Source: Actinomycetota bacterium (lineage in GTDB: Bacteria > Actinomycetota > Aquicultoria > SKW223). Taken from it: a stretch of 33,588 bases of DNA. The DNA is taken from NCBI GenBank assembly GCA_026417515.1, contig JAOADC010000009.1, forward strand, positions 1 through 33,588, given 5' to 3'. The stretch's first letter is position 1; every line of letters begins with the position of its first letter. A model generated the notes under the pieces. The model saw nothing but the letters and a program-made list of their open reading frames with translations. It did not search any database and had not been told where the DNA came from. The translations under genes were made by a program, and so were the position numbers. Shown here piece after piece: positions 23,740 through 31,919 of the stretch.

Positions 23740-24594
23740 CTAATCGCTGAAAACAATCGTCTTTCCATTGTGAACAATTATCTTGTTTTCAATATGTAAT
23801 TTGACCGCTCTTGCTAAAACCAAAACCTCTATGTCCTTTCCTTTTCTTCTCATCTGCTCAACACTGTCTCTGTGGCTGACCTCAATCACACCCTGTGCAA
23901 TTATCGGTCCTTGGTCAAGCTCTTCAGTTACGTAGTGTGCTGTAGCACCTATAAGTTTTACACCTCTCTTATAGGCTTGGTAATAAGGATCAGCACCAAC
24001 AAAGGCAGGCAAGAAGGAATGGTGAATATTGATTATTTGATTTGGATAGAGTTTGACAAAATCGGGAGAGAGTATTTGCATATATCTGGCAAGAACTATG
24101 GTATCAACATTATGTTTTTTAAGTACTTCAATTACTTGCTTTTCCTGTTCTTTCTTTGTTTCTGGTGTTACAGGGAGATAGTAGTAGGGAATGTTATGAA
24201 ACTTAACAGTTTCTTCGTGATCTGGATGGTTCGAAATTACAGCCTTGAGCTCAGCCTTAAATTCACCTGATCTGAAACGATGTAGGAGGTCAAAAAGGCA
24301 ATGCGGCTGTTTTGATGCAAGGATAGCAACTTTTTTCATCTCATCAGAAAAGTAGACCTGAACTTCCTGACCGACTTCATGGCAGACTTTTAATGCATCG
24401 TCAACCAACTTTTTTCTGTCCAATCTGGTTTCTTCGATTTCGAATTCAACTCTCATAAAGAACATTTTTTCGAATGGATCAGTATGCTGATCCAAGTAGA
24501 CTATGTTGCCTTCGTTTTTATAAATCCAGTTGGTTATGGTTGCGATTATCCCTTTTCTGTCTGGTCCTTTTACCAATAGGGTAGCCGTTTTCAT
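23740..24594 (-). CDS. purU: formyltetrahydrofolate deformylase PurU
   Basis: Hydrolyses 10-formyl-THF to formate and THF, releasing formate or balancing folates. 284 residues: N-terminal ACT domain (LLVKGPDRKGIIATITNWIY and on), then the formyltransferase-like domain: VAILASKQPHCLFDLLHRF, VLARYMQILSPDF, INIHHSFLPAFVGADPY (catalytic His) and ATAHYVTEELDQGPIIAQ (catalytic Asp). No ribosome site is evident before ATG 24594. It lies 13 bp after the giant gene's stop and precedes tadA. Confidence 0.95.
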   Translation of the reverse strand: MKTATLLVKGPDRKGIIATITNWIYKNEGNIVYLDQHTDPFEKMFFMRVEFEIEETRLDRKKLVDDALKVCHEVGQEVQVYFSDEMKKVAILASKQPHCLFDLLHRFRSGEFKAELKAVISNHPDHEETVKFHNIPYYYLPVTPETKKEQEKQVIEVLKKHNVDTIVLARYMQILSPDFVKLYPNQIINIHHSFLPAFVGADPYYQAYKRGVKLIGATAHYVTEELDQGPIIAQGVIEVSHRDSVEQMRRKGKDIEVLVLARAVKLHIENKIIVHNGKTIVFSD

Positions 24595-24607
24595 TGTTTA
24601 TCAACTG

Positions 24608-27600
24608 TTACTTTCTTACATAATATGGAAGTCTCAAAGGTTTCATTATGCCAGTATGTGCTCGATGACATGCAGCACAAAGATCGCTATCAGAACTTAC
24701 CTTGCCAGGTGGAATCATAAACTCGTAGGAGATTGATTCATCACCATACTCATTTTTTGAAATGACTCTAAAGTAGTAAATAGTATTTGGAGATAGTCCA
24801 TTAATGGTCACTGAATGAGTTGTAACCAGTTCAGTTGTTTCAGTGGTTTCAAAGGAGTAGGTTTCTGTTGAAGCATGGCTTACAGTATCATAGACAACCT
24901 TAGAAGTGGCAGGAATGTCTGTATACCAGGTTATCGTTGTTGATAGTGTTTCTGTTGTACCAATTAACAAAGGTGAAATGTGAGTTGCTTTCACTTCAGA
25001 AATGATTGGTGCGGGATCTATCCTTATTGCTTCAGAAAATTCTGAGGTGGAACCATCCTTGAAAATGAACGTTGCAACTACAAAATCAGAAGCTGAAGGT
25101 TTCAAAGCATCTAATTTCTTTTCAAATTTAAAGGATCCATTAGAAACCTCAGTTTCTCCTAAATAGAGAGTGGGGTTTCCATGGTTGTCTGACAGATAAA
25201 TTTCAACCCTTCCTTCATCAAAGATAGCGCTTTCAGTTGAGCCAACGTAACCTGAGATGGTAAGAGTTGGCTCCTCATAAATTGCAGCAGTTAACCTCGG
25301 AGAATCTACTCCTAAGTTTGGTTCATCAATACTTATTGAATTGTCAATGGGTTCTTTACCAAAATTGCCAATGTCTATTTTTTCAGCGCAGTTGACATAC
25401 CTGTTTTTGGTAAGTTCAACTCCTGTACCTTCATCTACCTTAACTGCTGTGTTACAAGCAAGAAAACTTACATTGGTTACCCTGCACGCAGAGTCAAAAG
25501 CATATTTACTGCTTGTAAGCACATTTGGATTGATGAAGTCAGTGTAATCTACAGTAGTGTTAGCAAGTGTAAATTTTCCAGTCAAGGCCTCTCTATAAAT
25601 AACAAAAATCGGTGAATCAGAAGAAATTTCAAAACCATCTAAGTTTTCTTTGATTACTAAAAAATCTGGCTTCATCAGCGTTCCTTGCAGAAATAATTTC
25701 CTCGAATTGTTTTCATTCTTCAGCGTTAAATTTGTCGGCGAAAAAGCAGCAATTAAAATGGTATCGCTTTTGAGTGTTGTCCAAAACTTTGTTGCAAGAT
25801 AAGACTCAGGAACAAATGCAACAGAAGAATCATTGTTGAAATCGAGAGAACCAAAGGCAACGATTGGTTTTGAAGAAATCAAAAATGCCGAACAAAGTTT
25901 TCCCTTTAAAGGTTTTAGATTTTCGTTTTCAGTCAGGTCATAGATAATGCCTGGCTCCAAAACTTCTTCAAAGTTAAAAGTTTTTCCGTCTTCTGTTCTT
26001 CCATAGACAGAAATAAATGATTCAGATTCAGAACACACAAGGAGGCTATTTCTAAAAACACCAAAAAGTTTGGTGTCTGCTGGTGGAATATATAACCAAT
26101 CATCTTCATTTTTAATCCGAGCAGAAAGGGCAGATTCTGATTCGATGGATATTGCTCGTTCGCTTTCATTACTCTCTATATTAAGAGGCAAAGTAACTTC
26201 AGATGTGGAGTAGACATCCATTCCAAAATAAAATGTTGCATTCGCACTCGCAATTTCTGATTGGTAAGGGAAAATTGAAAGTTGAAAGCCAGCTGGCAGA
26301 GGAATCAAGAGTTTTTTACTTGCAAAACTTCTCTTTGGTTCGCTACATCCTCTTTCTGAAATAATTGATAATTCTCCACGCTTATAAAATCTTTCAGGTT
26401 TATTGAATTCGAAGATTTTAGAAGAGTATGGGCTGATTATTGATGAAACGTTTGAAAAATCTAGACTAGAGAAACTCTTTCCAGAAACTGCAGCAATTTT
26501 TTCATTAGAAGGTAGAAATGTTTCTATAGAAAATTCTTTGGTGTTTGCTTCTAATATTGCTTTATCTGAAATGGTTTTTCTCTGAACTATTCTTAAATCT
26601 CCAAACGATTTGCTTTTATCGATTACCAGTGTGGATGTCGGTTCTACTAATGATTTGTTTATTGCGAAGGGCACGGATGATAAATCCTTGGCATTAATAA
26701 CCATTAATGATTCGCATAAATCAGAATTCACTCTTAATGAATTTGAAGAGTCAGGATCTTTTGCAGAAATTACTCTTTCATATTGTGGAACGGAAAATAC
26801 TATTCCTTTTTCAAAACCGGATATTTTTAGGTTTTGTATTTCCGTTCCAGGTGAAAGTACATTTAAGCAATATTTAAGCGAGTTTTCGGTGCCTCTAAGA
26901 ATTACTGTTGAAGAAGCCATCGAGTGATTTAGATTGTTACCATCAATCAAAATAGAATCAACAATATCGGGTAAAGTTTCCTTCAGGTTTATATAGAATT
27001 CATCCAAAGATTCAATATAGTTGCCTGATTGCCTCGTTAAGTAAAATCTTATGCTTTGTTTTCCTGGTAAAGCGTTTGCATTGGTTATTGCCTGGCGCAA
27101 CGAGCCCTGTGAAGGCATCAAGGAGTCGTAAGTGTTTACAACCAAGGTGAACGAAAAGCCAAAATCGATTCCCGAAACATATTCTGAATCGTCAAGATGA
27201 ACAGGCGTTATGTGTTCATAAATGTTAAAGGCGGGGTCGGTTTCTTCAGACCAAAAATCAGAAACTATCGGATCTTCCCCACCAGGTTTTATATAGGTTA
27301 TTAATTTTCCATCTATATAGCCGTTAGCAAAGTACTCTTCAGGTATAAAATTCGAAATGGTGTTTTCGTTATCATTAACAGATTCACCACATGATGCTGA
27401 GCTAACGCAAACAAGATAATTTCTTGAGTTCAAGGCAGGTAGGCTATAGATGCCATTCTCATCGGTCACAGTTTCAGCAACAAATCTATCAATAGTGCTT
27501 AGGGTGTCGTTCTCATCCACATCTTCGTAAAGTCTTACTCTTGCGCCCTCAAAAACCCTTTCCCCTTTGTCGTATCTTGCGTTTAAATTTTCGTCTTCAA

Positions 27601-28888
27601 ACACTCTACCTTCGATCTTCTTGAATTTCACAAGTGGATCCACTGGAGCTTTCTTAGCCACAGCAAAAATTCCTGGTTCTCTTATACTTAGCACTGAAAC
27701 TGTTAGAGTTGTTAAATTATCTGAATTTGAAGTGGGGTCATTTAGTAGCAAAAGATTAGGCATTCCTTCAGTACTTGAAATAACGGGAAAAGCACTGCCT
27801 GAAGTATCTGAATTTAGAGAAATAAAGCAAACACCTGAAAAGGGAAGAGTCAGGGATTTCTGGGCAGTTGTCGTTGTTAGGCAATCAACTTCCCTGTAAA
27901 GATCTTTTGAGGCATCAAACAACTGGAAAATGCTAGAGCGAGTCTCAACTTTTAATAAAGAGGCATCGATTGAACTACCCGCTGAAGTTGTGTTGTCTGA
28001 TTCCATCCTGATAAACATTGATGAACCATAATGAGCGTAATCTTTAAATATTGGCTGTAGAAGTCCAAGTTGTGCGTTCTCCATTGGCTGGCTGAAAACT
28101 GATGCAAAGTAAAACAATTGATTTTCCTTGCTACCATTAAAAAGAGACACGCAAGCATTTCTTGATACATAGTTAGAAACAAAGGAATCCACGCTCTGTG
28201 TGGTGGCTTCAAAAATTACATTATTAAAAGAAAATCTACCCGATTTAATTCCCAGGAAGTAAGCAGTTACAGTTTCGGTTACTGTAATGTCCAGAGAAGA
28301 TCTGGCAATGGATGCTTTGAAACCATTACCATCTTTAAAGGCATAAACAGTTACAGGTTTTCCATCGTTTACGTAGGCTGGAGACGAAATCACAATATCT
28401 GGATTTGTAGAAAATTCTAAATCTTTTGGTTCCTTTCCTAATTTTGCCTGGATTACTTCTATTAAATCCATAGTTGAAGTTAGATTCGAGTAAGAGGAAG
28501 CATTATCGTTACCATAATACATATAGATTTTCTTCTTCTCGTGGGCATTAAGTTTCGGGATTTTTACCCATATTATTGCTTCTGTGGTATTTTTTCTGTC
28601 TGGCCATTTTTCAATCCAGTAAGAAAGCATATTTCCATACTCATCTACAAATCGAAGATCCCTACCATCTTCTGCCGTTTGGGAAAAATCAAAGAAATTC
28701 GAATTGAGGTAGATTTTTACCTGTTGATCATATAAATCAGAACCTGATCTCTCTTCCACTTCAATTGGATATCTGAATTTAAAACCTTCAAGCCACTCGG
28801 ATCTGGCGGTCTGCTGAAAATAGAAAAAAATGAAAGTGCTTAGAAAAATAACAATTATCGATAATAATTTGATCTTCTTATTCTTCAT
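24608..28888 (-). CDS. giant exported mosaic protein with terminal c-type haem motif
   Basis: 1426 residues from ATG 28888, with a weak ribosome site. In order: a signal peptide/anchor (about 1-28); a DUF2341 domain (about 32-125: FKFRYPIEVEERSG, DGRDLRFVDEYGN, KKIYMYYGN); an unassigned part; an SdrD_B/Cna-like carboxypeptidase-regulatory domain (about 430-500: GRVFEDENLNARYDKGERVF, TDENGIYSLP); a CSLREA-like beta-helix start (VVNTYDSL then GSLRQAITNANALPG); a long unassigned insertion; a beta-helix remnant (FLACNTAVKVDEGTGVELTK); and a fibronectin-III-like module (LSTTITWYTDIPATSKVVY then INGLSPNTIYYFRVISKNEYG). It ends with DLCAACHRAHTGIM: one CXXCH at 1404-1408, with His1411, as in paired-CXXCH repeats. 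The C-terminus may be cut short: such motifs usually come in pairs or arrays. A surface location is likely. Role unknown. Confidence 0.85.
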   Translation of the reverse strand: MKNKKIKLLSIIVIFLSTFIFFYFQQTARSEWLEGFKFRYPIEVEERSGSDLYDQQVKIYLNSNFFDFSQTAEDGRDLRFVDEYGNMLSYWIEKWPDRKNTTEAIIWVKIPKLNAHEKKKIYMYYGNDNASSYSNLTSTMDLIEVIQAKLGKEPKDLEFSTNPDIVISSPAYVNDGKPVTVYAFKDGNGFKASIARSSLDITVTETVTAYFLGIKSGRFSFNNVIFEATTQSVDSFVSNYVSRNACVSLFNGSKENQLFYFASVFSQPMENAQLGLLQPIFKDYAHYGSSMFIRMESDNTTSAGSSIDASLLKVETRSSIFQLFDASKDLYREVDCLTTTTAQKSLTLPFSGVCFISLNSDTSGSAFPVISSTEGMPNLLLLNDPTSNSDNLTTLTVSVLSIREPGIFAVAKKAPVDPLVKFKKIEGRVFEDENLNARYDKGERVFEGARVRLYEDVDENDTLSTIDRFVAETVTDENGIYSLPALNSRNYLVCVSSASCGESVNDNENTISNFIPEEYFANGYIDGKLITYIKPGGEDPIVSDFWSEETDPAFNIYEHITPVHLDDSEYVSGIDFGFSFTLVVNTYDSLMPSQGSLRQAITNANALPGKQSIRFYLTRQSGNYIESLDEFYINLKETLPDIVDSILIDGNNLNHSMASSTVILRGTENSLKYCLNVLSPGTEIQNLKISGFEKGIVFSVPQYERVISAKDPDSSNSLRVNSDLCESLMVINAKDLSSVPFAINKSLVEPTSTLVIDKSKSFGDLRIVQRKTISDKAILEANTKEFSIETFLPSNEKIAAVSGKSFSSLDFSNVSSIISPYSSKIFEFNKPERFYKRGELSIISERGCSEPKRSFASKKLLIPLPAGFQLSIFPYQSEIASANATFYFGMDVYSTSEVTLPLNIESNESERAISIESESALSARIKNEDDWLYIPPADTKLFGVFRNSLLVCSESESFISVYGRTEDGKTFNFEEVLEPGIIYDLTENENLKPLKGKLCSAFLISSKPIVAFGSLDFNNDSSVAFVPESYLATKFWTTLKSDTILIAAFSPTNLTLKNENNSRKLFLQGTLMKPDFLVIKENLDGFEISSDSPIFVIYREALTGKFTLANTTVDYTDFINPNVLTSSKYAFDSACRVTNVSFLACNTAVKVDEGTGVELTKNRYVNCAEKIDIGNFGKEPIDNSISIDEPNLGVDSPRLTAAIYEEPTLTISGYVGSTESAIFDEGRVEIYLSDNHGNPTLYLGETEVSNGSFKFEKKLDALKPSASDFVVATFIFKDGSTSEFSEAIRIDPAPIISEVKATHISPLLIGTTETLSTTITWYTDIPATSKVVYDTVSHASTETYSFETTETTELVTTHSVTINGLSPNTIYYFRVISKNEYGDESISYEFMIPPGKVSSDSDLCAACHRAHTGIMKPLRLPYYVRK

Positions 28889-29038
28889 TTTTTAAGTTGC
28901 CAATCGTTAATTACTTATTTTTTAAAACCCCTAAACCTTTAATAATTTTAACTTATACATTATAAACGCTTTTTACCTAATGTTTTAAATCGGTCGCAAA
29001 TTATGTAAAATTTAAATCTCGGAAAATTTTTTCTTGTT

Positions 29039-29132
29039 GGAGAGATGGCCGAGAGGCTGAAGGCACTCGCCTGCTAAGCGAGTAGCCCGGCTAAAACCGG
29101 GCTCGAGGGTTCGAATCCCTCTCTCTCCGCCA
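29039..29132 (+). tRNA. tRNA-Ser (anticodon GCT)
   Basis: Class II cloverleaf: acceptor GGAGAGA/TCTCTCC, anticodon stem CTCGC/GCGAG with loop CTGCTAA (anticodon GCT, reads AGC/AGU), long variable arm AGCCCGG/CCGGGCT, T loop TTCGAAT, discriminator G and encoded CCA. A -10 like TAAAAT (29006-29011) lies upstream; an A+T-only 7-bp hairpin (AATTTTT/AAAAATT, 29135-29150) follows. Confidence 0.96.
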
Positions 29133-29212
29133 TTAATTTTTTGAAAAATTTATCTATTGTCTTCAAATAATAGTCTTCCTGTAATTTTCTAAAGTTGTTC
29201 AATACGGTTTAA

Positions 29213-29218
29213 TATAAT
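29213..29218 (+). promoter_or_regulatory. possible -10 of the ARPP-1-like gene
   Basis: TATAAT occurs 150 bp before ATG 29368, in a 235-bp gap after tRNA-Ser. No good -35 is seen at the proper spacing. If used, the mRNA has a leader of about 140 nt containing the palindromes annotated next. Confidence 0.35.
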
Positions 29219-29268
29219 CTTTAATAAAAGGGGGTAGAAAAATCTTCTTTAACTCTCGGGTCCATAAA

Positions 29269-29308
29269 TTAAGTTATCGAAGCAAATTTGCTAACGTATA
29301 GAACTTAA
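29269..29308 (+). promoter_or_regulatory. nested palindrome in the leader of the ARPP-1-like gene
   Basis: TTAAGTT (29269-29275) and AACTTAA (29302-29308) are perfect complements. Between them lies AGCAAATTTGCT (29281-29292), a perfect 12-bp palindrome. On RNA this would be an outer stem with an internal hairpin; on DNA it is two nested dyads. No known riboswitch is recognised. Confidence 0.35.
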
Positions 29309-29347
29309 CCAAATTTTGGGAGTGTTTTTGATGTTTTTTTGAAGCCG

Positions 29348-29363
29348 TTGAAGAAATCTTCAA
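29348..29363 (+). promoter_or_regulatory. 16-bp palindrome at the start of the ARPP-1-like gene
   Basis: TTGAAGA (29348-29354) and TCTTCAA (29357-29363), two bases apart, end 4 bp before ATG 29368 and sit where the ribosome site should be. No Shine-Dalgarno is visible. It could be an operator or a translation-blocking hairpin. Confidence 0.4.
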
Positions 29364-29367
29364 TTGT

Positions 29368-30309
29368 ATGAGAAATGATAAGTCCGTGTACATTAATAGA
29401 TGGAAGATAGTGCCAATTTATACTGATAAGAATGTAGATAGATATATCCTTTTTAGCGAAGCACAGAAAGAAAATGCATTAGTTGTTAAAGAAACAAGAC
29501 AGATCTCTCGTCTTAAAGTCATTAACAAATCGAACAAAAATGTGCTCATAACGCAAGACGAAATAATAACAGGTGGTCTTGAAAAAAGACTCGCTAAAAA
29601 AGCAGTTCTGATTGCTGCAAATTCCGGTGTAGAAATTCCTGTGTATTATCCAAGAAAAGATTGGCTTATTGACTTTAATACATACAATGACATTAATAGT
29701 GATGATCTATCTTTTTTTGAAATCGATAAGCCAAACAAGAAACATATCAGTGAAAGTAGCGAAAAACTTGTTAAATATCGTAAGAGTTCAGTAAAGTCGA
29801 AAAACTTACATCAATCAAAAGGAAATAAAGAAGAAAACGCAGAAATTCATAATATGTCGGAAGAAAATGATCCTGATTGCGTTCAACAAAAAAGCCAAGT
29901 CTACTATAACAAATCTTTTAATTTCGATTTCCCAGACTGGTATAGAGAAATTTTCGACCAGATAAAAAGGAAAATCAAACCTAGAAGAGGACAGACTGGA
30001 ATTGCCTTTTATAATAGCGGTATACTTTGGCATCTCAGATATCTTATTCCAGATAGCAAATTTAAGATTTACCTTCGTACTGCTTTAAATAGTTTTATTC
30101 CTAATCTACTTATAGAACAACCTCCATATTATGAAGGAATTACTAAAAATGATTTTTTCGATAAAATTCGCGAAGCAAAAATTGAAAAATCAGAGTCGTT
30201 AGGAGAAAACTTTACAATTAGGGCTGGTTTTTCATACACTGCATCAGGACTTATTTATAAAGATTCAATCATTTACTTCGCTCTTGATAGATATTACATC
30301 TATTATTAA
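29368..30309 (+). CDS. ARPP-1-like domain protein, function unknown
   Basis: 313 residues, soluble. The N-terminal 100 residues follow the ARPP-1 (ARG and rhodanese-phosphatase-superfamily-associated) pattern: RYILFSEAQKENALVVKE, SRLKVINKSNKNVLITQDEI, then ITGGLEKRLAKKAVLIAANS and EIPVYYPRKDW, equivalent to the family's GE-x-x-x-GG-x-QxR and PV-C-E-x-RW stretches. A polar low-complexity linker (about 125-185) follows. The last 130 residues fit the family C-terminus: RRGQTGIAFYNSGILW and RTALNSF, ending near RAGFSYTASGLIYKDSII. Enzymatic role is unproven even in the family. No ribosome site is seen. Base composition is more A+T rich than neighbours. The domain call is by motif memory only. Confidence 0.6.
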   Translation: MRNDKSVYINRWKIVPIYTDKNVDRYILFSEAQKENALVVKETRQISRLKVINKSNKNVLITQDEIITGGLEKRLAKKAVLIAANSGVEIPVYYPRKDWLIDFNTYNDINSDDLSFFEIDKPNKKHISESSEKLVKYRKSSVKSKNLHQSKGNKEENAEIHNMSEENDPDCVQQKSQVYYNKSFNFDFPDWYREIFDQIKRKIKPRRGQTGIAFYNSGILWHLRYLIPDSKFKIYLRTALNSFIPNLLIEQPPYYEGITKNDFFDKIREAKIEKSESLGENFTIRAGFSYTASGLIYKDSIIYFALDRYYIYY

Positions 30310-30328
30310 CCCTCTACTTAGATTCTTA

Positions 30329-30346
30329 ATGTTAAAACCTTAACAA
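30329..30346. promoter_or_regulatory. Rex-operator-like inverted repeat
   Basis: ATGTTAA, AACC, TTAACAA: a 6-bp perfect dyad (TGTTAA/TTAACA) with a 4-bp spacer. It differs by one base from TTGTTAANNNNTTAACAA, described for Rex in clostridia. It sits 53 bp upstream of tRNA-Arg(ACG) and 20 bp after the ARPP-1-like stop, so a weak terminator hairpin is the alternative. Confidence 0.4.
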
Positions 30347-30398
30347 AAGAAGCGATGCTTTTAATTGCAGCATTTGCAGTTTAAAATATTTGATTGGT

Positions 30399-30475
30399 GC
30401 GCCCGTAGCTCAACTGGACAGAGTAACGGACTACGAATCCGGAGGTTGCAGGTTCGAGTCCTGCCGGGCGCGCCA
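30399..30475 (+). tRNA. tRNA-Arg (anticodon ACG)
   Basis: Acceptor GCGCCCG/CGGGCGC, D arm GCTC/GAGT, anticodon loop CTACGAA (anticodon ACG, to become ICG by TadA), T arm GCAGG TTCGAGT CCTGC, discriminator G and encoded CCA. The first anticodon-stem pair is an A-G mismatch (position 27/43). The other four pairs hold. Substrate of the TadA encoded at 23250-23735. Confidence 0.95.
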
Positions 30476-30533
30476 GATTTTTATAAGTTTAATGGCAATT
30501 CCAGTAAAATCCTAAAATTTTCAGGCTAATTAG

Positions 30534-31046
30534 ATGAAAATTCTTATCATTGGAAAACCGAAATCTGGTAAAACCACACTTGTAAAGAGTTTAGTCAACG
30601 AGTTTAAAGGCTTATCCTTTGCAGGTTTTTTTACTGAAGAAGTGCTTGAGAATAAAGGAAGAATTGGTTTTGACTTGGTTAGCATCAGAGAAGGAAAAAG
30701 AATAGTATTTGCTAGAAAGCGGCTAAAAACGAAACATTTTGTTGGCTCTTATGGTGTTGATGTTGATAGTTTCGAAAAGTTCTTACGCAGTCTTGATTTA
30801 AAAGGAGCAGATTTTGTAATCGTCGACGAAGTTGGAAAAATGGAGTGCCTTTCTTCTTTCTTCAGAGAATGGCTTTTTTGGGTTTATGAAAAATTCGAGA
30901 ACTTGATTGTTACTGCACCAGAAAAGGGAACTGACTTTATAGAAGAATTCAAGAAAAAGCCTGAATTTGTAACGATTTATTTAACACAGCAAAATCGTCC
31001 TACAATAAAGCAAAGGATTTTAGATTTGATTGCCAGTGAACGATAG
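30534..31046 (+). CDS. THEP1-family nucleoside-triphosphatase
   Basis: 170 residues. Walker A GKPKSGKT (7-14), a FAGFFTEEV stretch, GFDLVSIREGKR, and Walker B VIVDEVGKMEC are the THEP1 (COG1618) signature. Members hydrolyse NTPs and are common in thermophiles and archaea; the in vivo role is unclear. It overlaps the endonuclease IV start by up to 17 bp, so the pair is translationally linked, with a possible DNA or RNA repair connection. No promoter or strong ribosome site was found before ATG 30534. Confidence 0.9.
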   Translation: MKILIIGKPKSGKTTLVKSLVNEFKGLSFAGFFTEEVLENKGRIGFDLVSIREGKRIVFARKRLKTKHFVGSYGVDVDSFEKFLRSLDLKGADFVIVDEVGKMECLSSFFREWLFWVYEKFENLIVTAPEKGTDFIEEFKKKPEFVTIYLTQQNRPTIKQRILDLIASER

Positions 31047-31890
31047 GCTTTATGGTGTCCATACTTCAATAGCAGGTGGATTGGAAAGAGCAGTTGAAGA
31101 AGCAACAGCGCTAAAATGCACCACTTTCCAGATTTTCTTACAAAGTCCAAGAATCTGGAAAACTCGAGAACCTGATATTGGAGAAATCGAATCATTTAAG
31201 GATTCTTTGAGAAACGCAGGTTTTAGAGTTTTCTTTGTTCACTGCTCATATCTCATAAACCTGATTTCAGAAAACAAACAGGTAGCAGAGAAATCCTTGA
31301 AAGCATTTATTGAAGAAGTTGAGATATCTTCAATTATCGGTGCAAAATACTATGTTCTTCATTTAAGAGAGAACAGGAAAGAAACATTAACAAATCAATT
31401 AAAAGCCTTAAAAAGTGTTTTTAAATTCCTTGAGCATAATCTGGATTTCAAAGGATGCGGTATCCTGATTGAGAACTCACCTTATGGTGAAAATTTCAGC
31501 AATCTTTTAAATTTGGCTAAAGTTTACGAGGAATTGAAAGAAGTATCTAGTTTTTTAAGTGGAATATGTTTGGATACAGCACATTTGCATGCATATGGAT
31601 ATAACCTTTCAGAAAGAATAGAAGATATCATCAATGATCTTGGATCTGGCGTCTCATTAGTTAAATTAGTGCATCTCAACGATTCGAAATCAGAAGTTGG
31701 CACACGTATGGACAGGCATGAAAATTTAGGACAGGGAAGTATAGGCAGGGTAGGATTGTTAAACTTCCTTAAATTATCTCAATTTTCGAAAACCCCTGTG
31801 ATATTAGAGACGCCAAAGAAGGGTTTAGAAGATGATGAAAAAAACTTACAGGTTTTGAGAGAGTTGTTTTCTCAGGTTAGAAATCAATAG
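31030..31890 (+). CDS. nfo: endonuclease IV (AP endonuclease)
   Basis: Cleaves DNA at abasic sites in base excision repair. 286 residues from TTG 31030; GTG 31036 is an alternative, both inside the THEP1 gene. All nine metal ligands of the family appear in order: VHCSYL, VLHLRE, ILIENS, CLDTAHLHAYG, KLVHLNDSK, RMDRHENLGQG and PVILETP. YGVHTSIAGGLERA matches the opening. The longer C-terminus is normal. Confidence 0.96.
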   Translation: MPVNDRLYGVHTSIAGGLERAVEEATALKCTTFQIFLQSPRIWKTREPDIGEIESFKDSLRNAGFRVFFVHCSYLINLISENKQVAEKSLKAFIEEVEISSIIGAKYYVLHLRENRKETLTNQLKALKSVFKFLEHNLDFKGCGILIENSPYGENFSNLLNLAKVYEELKEVSSFLSGICLDTAHLHAYGYNLSERIEDIINDLGSGVSLVKLVHLNDSKSEVGTRMDRHENLGQGSIGRVGLLNFLKLSQFSKTPVILETPKKGLEDDEKNLQVLRELFSQVRNQ

Positions 31891-31919
31891 GTTAGTTATT
31901 AAGGTAAATTCAAAATTAA

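Noticed and set aside
24609-28880. Several plus-strand and minus-strand open frames of 60-110 codons inside the giant gene
   Set aside because: They lack ribosome sites and recognisable domains, and lie wholly within a long coding frame with consistent protein features.
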